In this document: piece after piece, positions 1 to 12,800 of the stretch
Numbering within the stretch: position 1 is the first letter of the stretch
Layout of the letters: each line of letters begins with the position of its first letter
Assembly (NCBI GenBank): GCA_017480115.1
Contig: JAFVBH010000073.1
Span: 1-32,770 of the forward strand
Origin: Clostridia bacterium
Lineage (GTDB): Bacteria; Bacillota; Clostridia; Oscillospirales; Acutalibacteraceae
Direction: 5' to 3'
Length of the DNA: 32,770 nucleotides
Made by a program: the position numbers and the translations under genes
Notes under the pieces: model-generated
Database searches by the model: none
The model's input: the letters and a program-made list of their open reading frames with translations, nothing else
What the model was told of the DNA's origin: nothing

Positions 1-121
1 CAGTGCGAGACGGTCAGGGACATTGTCGCCTTGCTCGCTTGGGGCGCTTCGCAATGCTCTGTGTCCCTTCCTGCAAATGCACCGCCTGCCCCGTCCGCCG
101 GACGCGGCGGCACATTTGCCA
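1..121. other. gene-free spacer at window edge
   Basis: No gene is supported here; the short open frames have no ribosome site and no recognisable product. The sequence is GC-rich and reads like the remains of another palindromic repeat. A block around 20-37 (CATTGTCGCCTTGCTC) resembles 13449-13465 in the spacer after the giant gene. The left inverted arm expected for the structured repeat that starts at 122 is degenerate or missing here. A truncated upstream gene cannot be excluded. Confidence 0.4.
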
Positions 122-378
122 TTTAATCATGCGGCAAACGGGAAATATTGGTGAAAGGCACAAATTTCCCCTTTGCCGTATGATTTTCTAATAAATGCCC
201 GCAAGGGCTTAACCATATTCCAAAGCCGGGAAAAATATTCTGATCTTCCCGGCTTTCTGTATGGTGGGCGCTGCCGCGCCTCATTATAAAAATTCCGCAA
301 CGAGGGAAATATGTGGCTTTGCCAAAATTTATCCCGTCGTTGCGAAATTTAAACGGCGCAGTGCGCCGTGCTACCCGT
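122..378 (+). repeat. 257-bp structured non-coding repeat, copy 1
   Basis: This matches 21413-21668 along its whole length, at roughly five of six positions by eye and in the same orientation. It folds into three successive stems. Stem A is 126-146 with 164-184, stem B is 222-231 with 247-256, and stem C is 291-303 with 337-349. The right end carries the terminal sequence that forms the 35-bp inverted repeat of copy 2, but the left copy of that repeat is degraded. It lies about 150 bp upstream of the promoter of the giant gene. The frames that remain open through it are not supported as genes: where the two copies differ in the shared frame, every codon change alters the amino acid. Confidence 0.8.
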
Positions 379-525
379 GTGCCGGGCATTGCTCGGCGCT
401 TTTGACATCTGTTGAAAAACAGCGAAACTGTGAATGGGGATTGAAAAAAATCGGTCTATCGTATGTGAAATTTATAAACGGTGTGTTAAAAATTGAAAAC
501 ACGTAGAAAAAATTTATGTTTCCTG

Positions 526-554
526 TTGATTTTTTCGGTAAAAAGTTATAAGAT
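526..554 (+). promoter_or_regulatory. candidate sigma-A promoter of the giant gene
   Basis: TTGATT (526-531) and TAAGAT (549-554) are separated by 17 bp in an AT-rich stretch just before the composition becomes GC-rich. Transcription would start near 561 and give a leader of about 257 nt before the ATG at 818. This is a motif match only; TTATAA at 546-551 gives an alternative register. Confidence 0.45.
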
Positions 555-560
555 GAATGT

Positions 561-817
561 GTATCAAAAGCGTTTGACGGGATATTTCTGCCCAAAAATT
601 CGGTTACTGTGCGGGTTTTGGGCGGGAGCTCTGGCAAAAACGGCGTGTGATGCGAGTCAGCGCATCGCCCGCGCGGGTTGCCGGACCGAGGTCGTCCGTG
701 CCGGTGTAGTCAGCCCGGCGCGTTATGAATCGCCTTTCCCGCTGTGCCTGTGCCGAGACCGGCAAACCGGCAGACTCCGTGAAACGGATAACTCTTTTAT
801 GTAAAGGAGCTAATACT
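561..817 (+). promoter_or_regulatory. long structured 5' leader of the giant gene
   Basis: About 257 nt lie between the predicted start of transcription and the coding start, much more than a normal leader. The stretch is GC-rich and full of short inverted pairs. Examples are CCGG-CAAA-CCGG near 760 and TCCGT-GAA-ACGGA just upstream of the ribosome site. It was compared from memory with c-di-GMP (I and II), c-di-AMP, cobalamin and glycine riboswitch consensus motifs, and none fits. It could be an unassigned cis-regulatory RNA or simply a leader containing a repeat. Confidence 0.35.
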
Positions 818-3800
818 ATGAAAATGACAAAGAAGGTACTAAGCGTATTCTTGTCGCTGCTGATGCTGCTGTCATGCATGATGGCGGCAATGCCGACGAT
901 CGCGGAAGCCGCGCTCTCGGGCAACAGTACCAACAAGCTGAAGCAGCTCATTAACGCCGCTAAGACCGACGGAGAATTGCGCTCTTTTGAGGCGGGAGAC
1001 ATCACCTACTTCCAGTTGGAAAACAAGAACTATTCTTATGACCGCCAAATTGTGGATACTTCCGTTCACGGCTATATTTATCTTATTGCGAAGTATGCTG
1101 TTCAGGTCATTCGGGATAATAACCTTGTTCAGACCGGGAAAGACGATACATATTCATATCCGTCAAAAGTTGTTGAACGGCTGATGAGTTCTTCGTATCT
1201 GAATATGGCGAACGACAATGATCTGAAGTATACGCTGAATGAGATCTTTTATACGCCGAATCAAATCGCGACATATAACACGGATAATCATGGCTATAAC
1301 GTAGGCAATAATGACGAGATCGATTCCTGGACGGTCGAGATTGCGCGAACCGGCGATCAGATCATCATGGGCTATATCGAGCGCACCAACGACGCGCTGA
1401 ATAACGTGCCGTCGGAAGCGAACTCCATGCTCACCATTTCCACGCCCGGCGCTGCGAAGCAAAGAAGTTTCCTGGCCCATTGGCTTACGATGAAGGGAAC
1501 GTATACCGCTACGGAATCGGATCCCTCGCCTACAAATATTGAAATGCTGACGACCTTCTTCAACTATTTCAGTATGGCGCGGCTCAGAGAGGACCCGTAT
1601 ACCAAGTATGGCACCTATAACGAGATGCTGTCGGTCGTGGATAACAATACCGTAAACTATGAGAATATTTACGGTAAGGGCGCGGTACGTCCCAGCGACA
1701 CGGTATTGGATTATTATATTAAAAAATTCCAGACCGCCAACGGCATTACCAGCCCCAATTATATCCGTTTGATCGATACCTATATGGCGGCTTGTGAAGA
1801 TGCGCTTGCCTATCAGATGGTAAGACCTTATGTGGTTTGGTTGAATGAAAATATCATTCCCCTGCGCGAGTCGGATATTATTGCCGATATTGATAATACC
1901 TATCTGACGCTGGAGGAAGCGACGAAGCTGTATGAGACCGGTAAGGCTTATGTGGAAGCGATCAACGAGAGCTTCCCGACAAGAAGCAGCAAGGGCTACG
2001 ACTCCCTTGTCGATATTGCCGGTTACGACGAGTTAAAGACCGATTTAAAGCTGATGATTCTGGAGGAGTACTATGATCTGCTCCGTCTGATGGATTTGAA
2101 GCAGCGGTCTGACGCCCTGCGTGATCAGTATGAGCCGGACGACGCCTATAAGGAGCTGGGCATTGAGGAATTCGCGGTTCTTTATACCGAGATCAAAGCG
2201 GCGCATGACGCGCTGATTGATAACAGCGAATTTTCCGATTATATTAAGCGTTTGGTCTATCCGGACGGTTATCAGTATATGATAGACTTCTACGACAAGC
2301 TGGCGGTGGAACGGTATGCTGCTGTCCGTGACGCGGAGTGGACCTTTACCTTTGATTATGCGGAGTATTTCACGCCCCGTATGGATCCCGCATATCTTCC
2401 GGCAAAGACCATCGCCCAGTTGGAGGAAGAACTGCAAGCTTTGGATGAAAAGCTGTCTCAGTATGATGCGGATTATAACACGTTCCGCAGCAAGCTCTCC
2501 CGCGAAGATCTGGAGCGAATCTTTGACGGCTACAGAGACACCATCTTGCAGTACAGAGAGAACATCTATGCGCAGATGGCAAAGAACCTCTTCAACCGCG
2601 TATTGGTCACCATGGACTACTCCGGCGGCAGAGGGGATAAGGATTGCCTGAATCTTGCCAACTTCTCTCTGATCAGGGGCGCCGCGCTGCGTGTGCGCGA
2701 TTATAAGATGAGCGACGGTACCACCGTTTATGCCTATCTGCAGGCGACCAGACCTGCGCTGTTGGTCGGCACGATTACCTTAACCGCGAACGGTAGAGTC
2801 ATGAACTTCCATGACACCACCAGCGGCAGCAATACAATCAAGGGCGCCCATTCGTTGGCGCTGGATCTGGTGGACATTTGCTCTGCTTGGATCGGTGATT
2901 TGAGCGCATCCGATTTTAATTCGGGACATATCTACAATCCTTCTACCGGATATTTTGCCGATGCTGTGCGGTATCCCATGGCAGACGACTTCGGCAGAGG
3001 TTTTGCGGCAAAGAAGGCAAACGGCGATTGGAGCGAGGCGGATACTTATCGCGTTACCAACACGAAGGTAGAGCAACTGATTACCCAGCTGGATACGTTC
3101 CTGAAGAGCGGCGACTTTGTCGGTATCCTTTCTTCTCTGATGCAGGGCGACAGCCAGCTGCTGAACGTCACCCTCGATAAATACGTCATGAAAATGGTCG
3201 GCGATATGCTGTTCACCGACGATATTTTGAATAAGTTGCTTGGCGCTGTTTATCCCATGATTACCGGTATGCTGGAAGGTTTAACTGCGGATGGTGGCGA
3301 TGTTGTCAGCTCGAATCATACAAAGGCTGTTACCACCAGCCCGGTTACTATTTGGGTAGATAAGATTCGAGAGATTCACGAGTTGGCGCCGCTGCTGAAA
3401 ATGGCGCTGTATCCCGATCAGCTCTACAGCAAGATCTCCGCATCCTTCCCTGAAATTCGCGCGAAATTAAACGGTCATGAGTCATGGGACGACGTCTTGA
3501 CCGAAGATGAGTTTACAGACGCAAAGAAATTTGAAGGCTCATGGGGATTGAGTGCGGTTTCTCTCGCAACCTATGACGGAGATTACGAGGCATGGTTCAA
3601 GGCGAAAGCGAACCGCTTTAAGACCGGTCTTGCGGGTATTCTGAGCGGTATCGAACCGCTGTTAAAGGCGATTTTCACCGGAGAGAACTTTGAAGTTAAA
3701 ATGGTCGGTAACAGAAGCGACAGCGGTTGGGTCGCTGAAGTTACGGCAAAATTACCTGTGGTTGGTAACGTGTCTGCAAAGGGACATATAGAGGATCTTA

Positions 3801-6800
3801 AGATTGCCGGTTATAACGGATATGCAAATATCATTATTCCGCTGCTGCAGGATATTGGTATTGGTGCGAATTATATTACCGCGCCGGCAACCGCCAAGGC
3901 AAACGGCAACTATGACAATACCAAGGGCTTGATTGATCTGATCATCGATCCTATTGTTAACTGGGTCACCGGCACGGTGACGCAGGCGCCCGTCGCCACG
4001 GTATTGAATATTCTGCCCAACATCATTTACGGCGTGACCTTTGACCGTATCAATGCGTTGGTCGGGCAGATCGAGACCAACGTTCACGGTGACATTCATG
4101 CGAACTTTGGCGGCGTGGGTTCAATGCTGAACGGCATTGGTTTTTACGATATCGGTAAGATCGAAATGTTGAAATCAATTAAGATTTCCGAACTGATCGA
4201 TATTAGCACGCTGATTACTAATTTTGACCTGACGGACATCAACAGCATTCTTGACTACCTTGTCGGCATGATCCTGCCCAATATGAGAGGCTTGAATCTG
4301 CCGTTGGTGAATGTAAAGAACGTTCTTACATACGCAACGCTGCAGAGTGGTGCTACCTACAAGACCGGCACCTCCCGCGTCAACTTTATCCCCGATAAGG
4401 CGGATCTGCTTTATGATATTCTTGACTGGGTCGGCAAGGCGCTGAAGGACGACATCTTTGTTGACACCATTATGAATACCCTTTTGGGCGACATGCTGAA
4501 CAACAACAAGATGATCGCCGGCATTGTAAACAGTCTGTTTGACAATCTCCGGAAGAATAACACCGGTTTGTTTATCGCCGCCATTGTCGAGCTGTTCCAG
4601 CCGAAGGCGGGCAGCGGCAGAAGCTATAATTACAATAATTCCTATAAGACGGTGGATTACACCTGGTGGGAACCGAACGTCAAGACAATTACGACGACGG
4701 ATTCCGACGGCAATCAGCAGCAAACGGTCGTGACCTCGACCTATCGGCAGGATGCCTATAATACATCGGACAATACGCCGTTGAAGGTTGCCGACTATCT
4801 GTACCTCTACTACGGCAACGACTGGACGTATGACCGGGCGAGCACCCTTGTGGATAACCTCGACCTGATCCTTACCAAGCTGTTGCAGAACACGATCCAG
4901 CGCCGTAGGGACGAGGACGGCAAGCCGCTGTATCAGACCTTCGGTCAGTGGCTGCAAAGCCTGATTGACCTTGCGTTCTCCAATGAGGCGCTTACTGCTG
5001 TAGCACGATTGCTCTCGACGCTGGGCAACACGCTCAACAGCAATATGCTCAAGTACATCATCAGCCGCTTTACCAAGGAAGGCATGGACCTGAGCGTTTG
5101 GTATGCGTACTACGGCTATCTGTTTGAGGACGAATCCTCCCTGATTTCTCTGGAGACCGGCGAGCAGAAGATTCCCGCGACCAAGCCGGAGGACAGCGGT
5201 TATCTGATGCATACCGTTTGGAATTCCGACGGTACGACCGGTACCGCGAAATACACCACGCTTGACCGCCTGAAAGCGGCGGAAAACCCCGACTTTGTTC
5301 CTATTACGAGCAATGCCGGTATTGTTGCCAACAGAAATCAGAAATATATCTGGACGTTTGACGGCGTGCAGATTGAAGACGGTAATCGCGCGCAGTTCCA
5401 GAAGGCGCTGGGCTACCTGCTCGAGCCGTTCCTGCCTGCAATCAACGTGTTCCTGTCCGGCGCAGCGGGCGACCTCTTCCCGCAGAGCAACGGCACCTCC
5501 CTGCTGACGGTCGTCGGCACCCAGGGGTATGATTCCGCGCTGATCCCGCTGTTTGAGGCGCTGGGTATCTCCTCCTCCTCCAAAATTTACAAGGCGGACG
5601 GCACCACCGCTGTGACGTTCTTGAACCAGAGCCAGTTTGACGCGCTGGGTTCCGTGCAGAACAAGGTGGACTATCTGTTTGACCTCGGCTTTGGCTATAT
5701 TCAGAGCCTGTATGCCGACGATGCGAAGCAGTCCATCGCGGACGGCGACGGTTTGGCGGCGTACCATGCCCATGATAACCTGATCAAGAATATCTTGACG
5801 GACGTTATCCCCAGCCTGCTGTACTTCATTCAGAGCAACGGTCTGTCCGTGCTGGCGCGCAACCTGCTGCAGCCGCTGTTCATCATGGTGGACGATCTTC
5901 GCCCGATCCTGAATGTGAACCCGCGGTTTATCGGCGACCTGCTTGCTGATTTGCTGCCCGAGTCCCTCGGTCTCAGCTTTGAAAAGGGCGACTATAACCC
6001 CCTGAACATCGATATTAAGGATCTCTCCTTCCATGCGATTGCCGATCTGCTTTCCGCCATTATCAACGGCGAACTGATCGCGGAGCATCAGGCGAACCTG
6101 AAGAAGAACGCGGCTTATGCCGACAAGACGGCAGAGGATATTTACAACGCCGCGCTGGCGGCAGCGAAGGCGGACGACGATTGGTTTGAAGTTACGCCGC
6201 TCGCTGAGGCAATGGATATTATCTGCTCCGTTGACAATGTAGTCAGCGACAGCTTGTCGAAAAAATCCACGGTAAACGGTGTGGCGCGTAAGCGTTTGAC
6301 GCTGGTAAACCTGACCATTACGGACGATTTTGAATATCTGTCCGAGGCGGCGTACGCGCAGTTGACCACGGAGGAAAAAGCCACCTACAATCAGAACCTG
6401 TATAATCACCAGCGCGCGATTGTGCAGATGAATAAGAACGACCCCGCAAACACCGTAACGGTGCTGCTGAGCTTCATCATCGATCTGATCACCTACGGCA
6501 ACAATGCGAAAGCGCTGGGCAACTTCATCGCCAAGATCATCAAGACGCAAGACGGCGGACTGAATCTTGGGGATCTGCTGCAGAACATCGCCGCTGCATT
6601 GCGGCAGGAGGGCGTCAGCGACGCGTACAAGGTCAGTCCCGATTGGTTCTATCTGTTTGAGGCGTTTAAGGCGTATGCGCCGGATATTGACGACCCGACC
6701 TATACCGGCGATTATCTGGCGTTTATCAAGATGAAGTATGCCGGTTATGAAGATATTGCGTCTCTCATGCCGCTGCGTACGATCCACTATCTGCGCTATG

Positions 6801-9800
6801 CCGACGGTCTCGGCGTTACAGATAACCTGTGGACCAAGCAGTTGTCAACCTATCTTGACAAGAGCCTTGAGGTTATCGCAAACCTGCTGATCAGCAGCTT
6901 TACAAACTACAGCTCCTTCAAGAGCCTTGTGAATAACCTGTGGAACGGCAATACGATCTTCACCAAGCGTACGGTTCTCTCCATCGCCAAGTTGGTCAGA
7001 GAAAATGTCGCTCCCGCCATCGAGCAGTTCTCGGAGCTGCTTGACGTCCTGCTGGATATTGACGTCAACAAGTGGAGCGAGGAGATCTACCCCGATCCCG
7101 AAAAGATGACCAAGGCGGATCTGGACGCGGTCTCCGTGCCGATGGATAAAGAAGAATTTGTGAACGAACTGGTGGCAGTGCTGTCGCCGCTGGACGATGC
7201 CCGTCCCGTGCAGACCACCGTTACCGATCCTGAAACCGGCGAGACTACCACGACCTACGTCCGTAGCGGCGGTATCCTGAGCTGGCTGCTGGCAGGCGAC
7301 GCCATGGCGTTCTTCCACAGCTACAAGAAGGATAGCAGCGGTAACGTACAGGATCTGATCCGGATCCCCGGCAGCAACGGCTATAAGGACGCGCTCGTCC
7401 CGCTGCTGCAGGCGTTCACCTTTAACCCGACGCCGAATATGCCGGCGACCGCAACCGGTGTTGATATGTTGGCAGAGGCGCTCTATTCTGTCCTTGACAG
7501 ATTTGAGGAGCTCGTGGATCCTGCGGAAGGCACCACGACGCTGAACGAAATTCTGAATATTCTTCCCAACGTTATCTATTATATTAATGCAAACGGTCTG
7601 TACTCTTTCATTACCAGCCTGTTGGCGCCCATTGCGCCGCTGGTGACCGCAGTTGCGCCGATCCTGCTGGACAGCAACGATCCCGCGCTGACCAGTGAAC
7701 AGGCGGACGCAAAGTTCGCGGCGGTTCTGAATTCGCTGGTGAAGGGTCTGTTCCCGCAGCAGGATGAAAACGGCGTCAACATTACTGTTCCCGTGACCGA
7801 CGCGGACGGCAATGAAATTAAGAATTCCGACGGCACCGTCAAGATGCGTACCCTCAGCAAGCTGGAGGATCTCGACATCAGCAAGCTGACATTGGTAAAT
7901 GTCCTTGAGCTTGTCAAGGCGCTTACCGGCATTGACGTTAACGGATCCGTCATTCTGAAGGACGTTCCCGATCTTGTGACCGGCACGACCATTGCTGAGT
8001 ACAATTACCTTGAAAACTTCTATATCGGCGAGCTTGTCGCCGTGCAGGATCCGAACAATCCCGCCAAGAAGATCTATCGCATGCGGTTCACCGATGCGGC
8101 GACGACTTCTGTTGACGCGGACGGCAATCCTGTCATCAAGTATTCCTACGAGAGCAGAATGGATCTTGTTACGATCCTGATCTACACTGTGTTCGACGTG
8201 CTCACCAACACCGATAACGACGAAGCGTTTATTAAGCTCTTCGGCAACACCGGCAAAAAGGACGCCGACGGCAATAATATCATCAACGAGGAGCAGGGCA
8301 GACAGAAGCTCGACGCTTTGAGAGACCTTCTCCACAGCACCAAGGCGACCTATAAGGGCTACAACTGGTTCTACTTTAAGGATGAACTGGATCTGAGAAA
8401 CGACGGCGTCGATTTCACCAAGGAGCCCACTAGGTCTGCGTATGAAGATTTCGTCGCGCAGCTGACTTCGTCGAATGCCTTTGCCGTTATTCCCGACGAT
8501 ACCACCATGAAGTATCTGTTGAACACCTATCTCAATTATGAGACAGAGCTGGGCGAGGATAACTTCTGGAACAAGGCGAGAGCGGAAAAGATCAGAGACA
8601 ACCTGAAAACCATCATCAACATGGCGGTGCAGGGGCTTATGCCGGACGCAGCGGATAAGTCCGCGGACGAAGTGCTCAGCGAGCTTTGGAATCAGGGTAC
8701 GCTGTACACCGATAAGTACATTGACATGATCGGTAAGGCGCTGTCCGGTGTCGGCGACCTGGTCGGCGAGTACGAAGAGCTGATCGGCGCGATCATTCCC
8801 GATCTTGATCTCCATGCATGGGACGACTATAAAGACGTTGACACCAGCAAGGATTACACACCTTATAACGAGGGTTCGCTGGAAGCCAATCAGAAGAAGT
8901 TCGTTGAGAACCTGGTCGGTCTCTTCAAGCCTTTCGGCAAGGTGCTGAACTGGCTGCTTGTCGGCGAAGGCAAGGAAGCGCTGAAGCTCTTCTTCCTGAA
9001 TGATAAGGACGAAGACGGTCAGTATCAGAACGCGCTGGAGATCGGCGGCGTCAACGGCTTCAAGGAAGGGCTTGTACCTCTGATCGAGGCGCTGGGCGTC
9101 AGATTCAGCGCTGCAGACGCGGAGAAGATCACGAATAATGATCTTACCGGTATTGAAGCGGTTGAAATGACCATCAACGCCGTGCTGAATAAGGTCGGCG
9201 CGATCATGAACGCAAAGGACGATCCCACGACTGATGAGGACGAAGGCCCGGTCGGCCAGATCATTAACCTGCTTCCCAACATTATCTATTTCATCAACGC
9301 AAACGGCGTTTCCGTCGCGGTACAGAACGCGCTGGGTTCCATTATGCATCTGATTGATGACGTCAGCATCATCACCGGCGCAACAGAGGTTCCCGCGGAC
9401 AGACTTGCCGATGTTGTTGAGACAACACCCGCAGCCGACGCGACCGACGACGAAAACGCAGAAGAAACCGGCACCGGCAACATCATCAACGATCTGATTA
9501 ACAGATTGCTGAAGGTTAACGGCAACTATAAGATTGATATTTACGATCTCAGCCTGACCGGTATCTGCAACATCGTGAGAGCAATCACGAAGGGTAAGCT
9601 GGACATCATTTCCGCGGTTTCCATTCCCAAGTATAATGATGACGGCTCTGTGCAGAGAGACGCCAACGGCGATGTGATTTACGAGAGAAGCTTCCTCGAG
9701 CAGTTTGCCATCGGTGAAGTCGTGCCTTACGACTCCGCGAAGGGCGAGAAGCTGTACATGATGCAGTATTCTTCCAACGACAGAGCGCTGGATCAGCTGG

Positions 9801-12800
9801 ATATGTTCACGATCCTGCTGTGCGCAGCTTTGGACGTATTCACCTATCCCGGCAACGAGGTATTCTGGAACGATCTCTTCAAGGCGGAGCTCTGGGCGGA
9901 TATTGTGGATCTGCTGCAGAGCACGGTCGATGAATCCAAGCTCAACAAGTTCGAGTGGTTCTATTTCGATCCCGCGATTGAAAACGAAGACGACTTCAAG
10001 ACCGCAACCGGCGTTACCGCAAAGGTTGTCAACGGCGAGACGGTGTACACTGTGCCCGCGACCTTTGAAAAGACGAAGTTCGGTCAGCTGCTCCAGTACA
10101 ACAACAACTGGAATCCGGAAACGGCAAGCTATATTGAAGGCAGCTTCTACAACATTATTGATACGGTCATCTCCACGGTGATGAAGGACCAAGGCTATAA
10201 GACAGCCAACGAATTCATTAAGGATAAGTGGAGCGGACTGAACCTCTACACTTGGGAGAATCTGAATAAGATCGGCGGTATGATCGGCGGCATCATCGGT
10301 AATATCGCAAATCCCACCATTGAGACGATCCTGAACGTGGTGCTTGATATTGACGTCAGCGTTTGGGATAAGTACACCGATCCTGCAAAGCAGCAGAATG
10401 ATACAGATAACCCGCTGGGCGGCGAGAACGCGACTCTTGCGCAGAAGCGCGCGGCGTTCATCAACGAGCTGGTTGATATGTTCGCTCCCGCGAAGATGCT
10501 CCTTGACTGGCTGCTTTGCGGCAAGGATAAGCCGCTTGCCTTCCTCTACAGTGTACGCAGTGAGTTCGCCGGTAAGGAAGCCATCAGAATTGAAGGCGCC
10601 AACGGCTATGATAACGCGCTGGTACCGCTGTTTGAGGCGCTGGGCGTCGAGCTTGACAGCAACTACTTTGCTGACAACGGCATTGAGAAAGACGGTATTA
10701 ACATCGTTAAGTATTTGGCAGTACAGACGCTTGCTCTCATTGACGATATTGTCAATGACGGCGATCCCGTCAAGTACGTCGTACGTCTCGTGCCCGAGCT
10801 GCTCTACTTTATCAACGCAAACGGTCTTTCCGTAACCGTACGCAACCTGCTGCTGCCCGTCTCTAACCTGATCGCAGGCGTCACCGGCCTGATTTCCACG
10901 CTCGGTGTCGGCGGCGAGGCGCTGAGCGGTATCGGCAATGTAACAGATCTGAACGGTCTTGTATCCTATGCATTGGGTCTGGTGGCAAAGGGCAACAGCG
11001 CGCTTGCAGGTCTTCAGGGACTTCGCATCGATCAGCTTGACCTTGTCAGCATTCTTGAGATCGTAACGGATATTACCGGCATTCGTATCAACGAGCCGCT
11101 GACCTATGACGGCGTTAACATTTTTGCGCACTTCGCAATCGGTGAGGTTGTCAGCTACACGTCCGCTGCCGTGCTTACAAGATACGAGGAGCTGGACGGC
11201 AAGATGGTCGAGTCGCCCGACGAATTCGGTAACACGACCTACAGCCCGACCTATTATAAGATGCAGCTGTCCAGAGCGCTGTTGCGCGATGAGAGCGGCA
11301 ATCCCGTAAAGGACGAAAACGGTAATTATACCTATGTCGGCGATGAGAATACGCTCAGCTATACCGACGCGTTCTCTGTACTCGTGACTGCGATCGTTAC
11401 AGTACTGAAATATAAGGGCAACGAAAGCTTCTTCAAGAAGCTGCTCACCCCCGAAGTTTACTACGTCATTCTTGACATTCTCAGCCTGCCTGAGAATACG
11501 GACTTTACCTCCTTTGATTGGCTGTTTACAGACGACGCGGATACGGATACGGTCTTTACGCCGCTGAACAGAACCTATCAGGGCGGTAATAACGAAGGTC
11601 CCAGCTACGATCAGTACTGGACCAGAGATATGGCGGATTACATCTCCAACAATCTGGTCAAGGTCATCAATAACATTCTCAAGCTGCTCGGCATCGGATC
11701 CCCGATCAGCCTCGACGGACTTGCGAACGTCGGCGACCTTGTAAAGGGTCTCATCGGCGATAACCTTTACACACCGGATAACATCTCCATGATCTATAAC
11801 CTGATCGCAGGTCTGTTGAAGCAGATTTCTGAACAGGCGGGCGACGATCTTGTCAATATGCTCTCGGAGGTTCTCAAGCGCGCGCTCGGCATTGACATCA
11901 CCAAGTATCTCGGCGATACGATGCCTGCGGAATTTACCTTCACCAAGACCGGCAACCAGGCGGCAGATGAGGCAGCCTTCATTGAAGTGATTGTTCAGAT
12001 GCTCAGCCCCGCGGCGCCGCTTGTGAAGTGGCTCTTCGCGGAAGGACACATTGCCTTCTTCAATGATCTTGAAGGCAGAGACCTTGTCAGATTGCCCGGC
12101 GGTATGGGTTACAAGTACGCGATCATCCCGCTGCTGGAAGCAATCGTCGGCTACGATAATCCCGATGTTCCGATCATGAGCTACACGGATTATAAGAACG
12201 CCGCAGACGCGGATCCCAGCAACGCGATCAGAAATCTTGTTGATGTGCTGCTGAAAACGGTTAACTGGCTGCTGGAAGATATTCCGAATAACGTGCTGTC
12301 CAGATTGCCCGCGATCCTTTACTTCATCAACTCCAAGGGTCTTGACACCACAGTTAAGAACCTGCTTCGTCCGATCTATTCACTGCTGAAAGCGCTCAAT
12401 CCGCTGCTGAAGAATATGTATCCGCAGGATAAGAGAGCAAATGAGGTTGATTTGTTCTTCGATCTTCTGCCCATTGACATTACCCTCAGCGAGATTGACT
12501 TTGATTGGATCTTTGAAAAGATCATCGGCATGCTGCTGAACAACTCCGGCGCCGATATTCCGATCGACAATGTGGATCTGATCATTAAGGACGCTGTTTC
12601 CGAGTTTACCATGGGTAAGCTGATCTCCTACGAGTCCAAGAGTGAGATTCCCGAGATGTATACCATGGTTTATGCCTCCAACAGCGAGTCCTCCTCCGGC
12701 GGTTTCACGCTTGATTTCAGCAACGCGACTTCCGCGGATATGATCACCGTGATCCTGCGCTTCGTGCTGAAGTGGATCTCCGCTGATCCCAACAAGGAAA

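Noticed and set aside
261..506. Small open frame in the structured repeat, sharing a 39-residue stretch with 21527-21745
   Set aside because: All nine codon differences between the copies change the amino acid, there is no ribosome site, and the shared sequence coincides with RNA-like stems. It is treated as non-coding.
561..817. Riboswitch upstream of the giant gene
   Set aside because: GGCAAACC near 760 recalls the c-di-GMP-I motif, but the GACGCAAAGC block and the receptor pair are absent. c-di-AMP, cobalamin and glycine motifs also fail. It is recorded only as an unassigned leader.
818..925. Lipoprotein signal in the giant protein (LLSC)
   Set aside because: The residue two before the cysteine is leucine, the segment sits inside the hydrophobic core, and a good signal peptidase I site (AEA) follows.
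4175..6787. 870-codon open frame on the minus strand, opposite the giant gene
   Set aside because: It is fully antisense to a gene with signal peptide, repeats and terminator; it lacks a ribosome site and recognisable domains. It is explained by codon bias of the sense gene.
6845..12049. 1734-codon open frame on the minus strand, opposite the giant gene
   Set aside because: Same reason. The translated product is basic and low in recognisable motifs, and its apparent internal repeats mirror the repeats of the sense protein.
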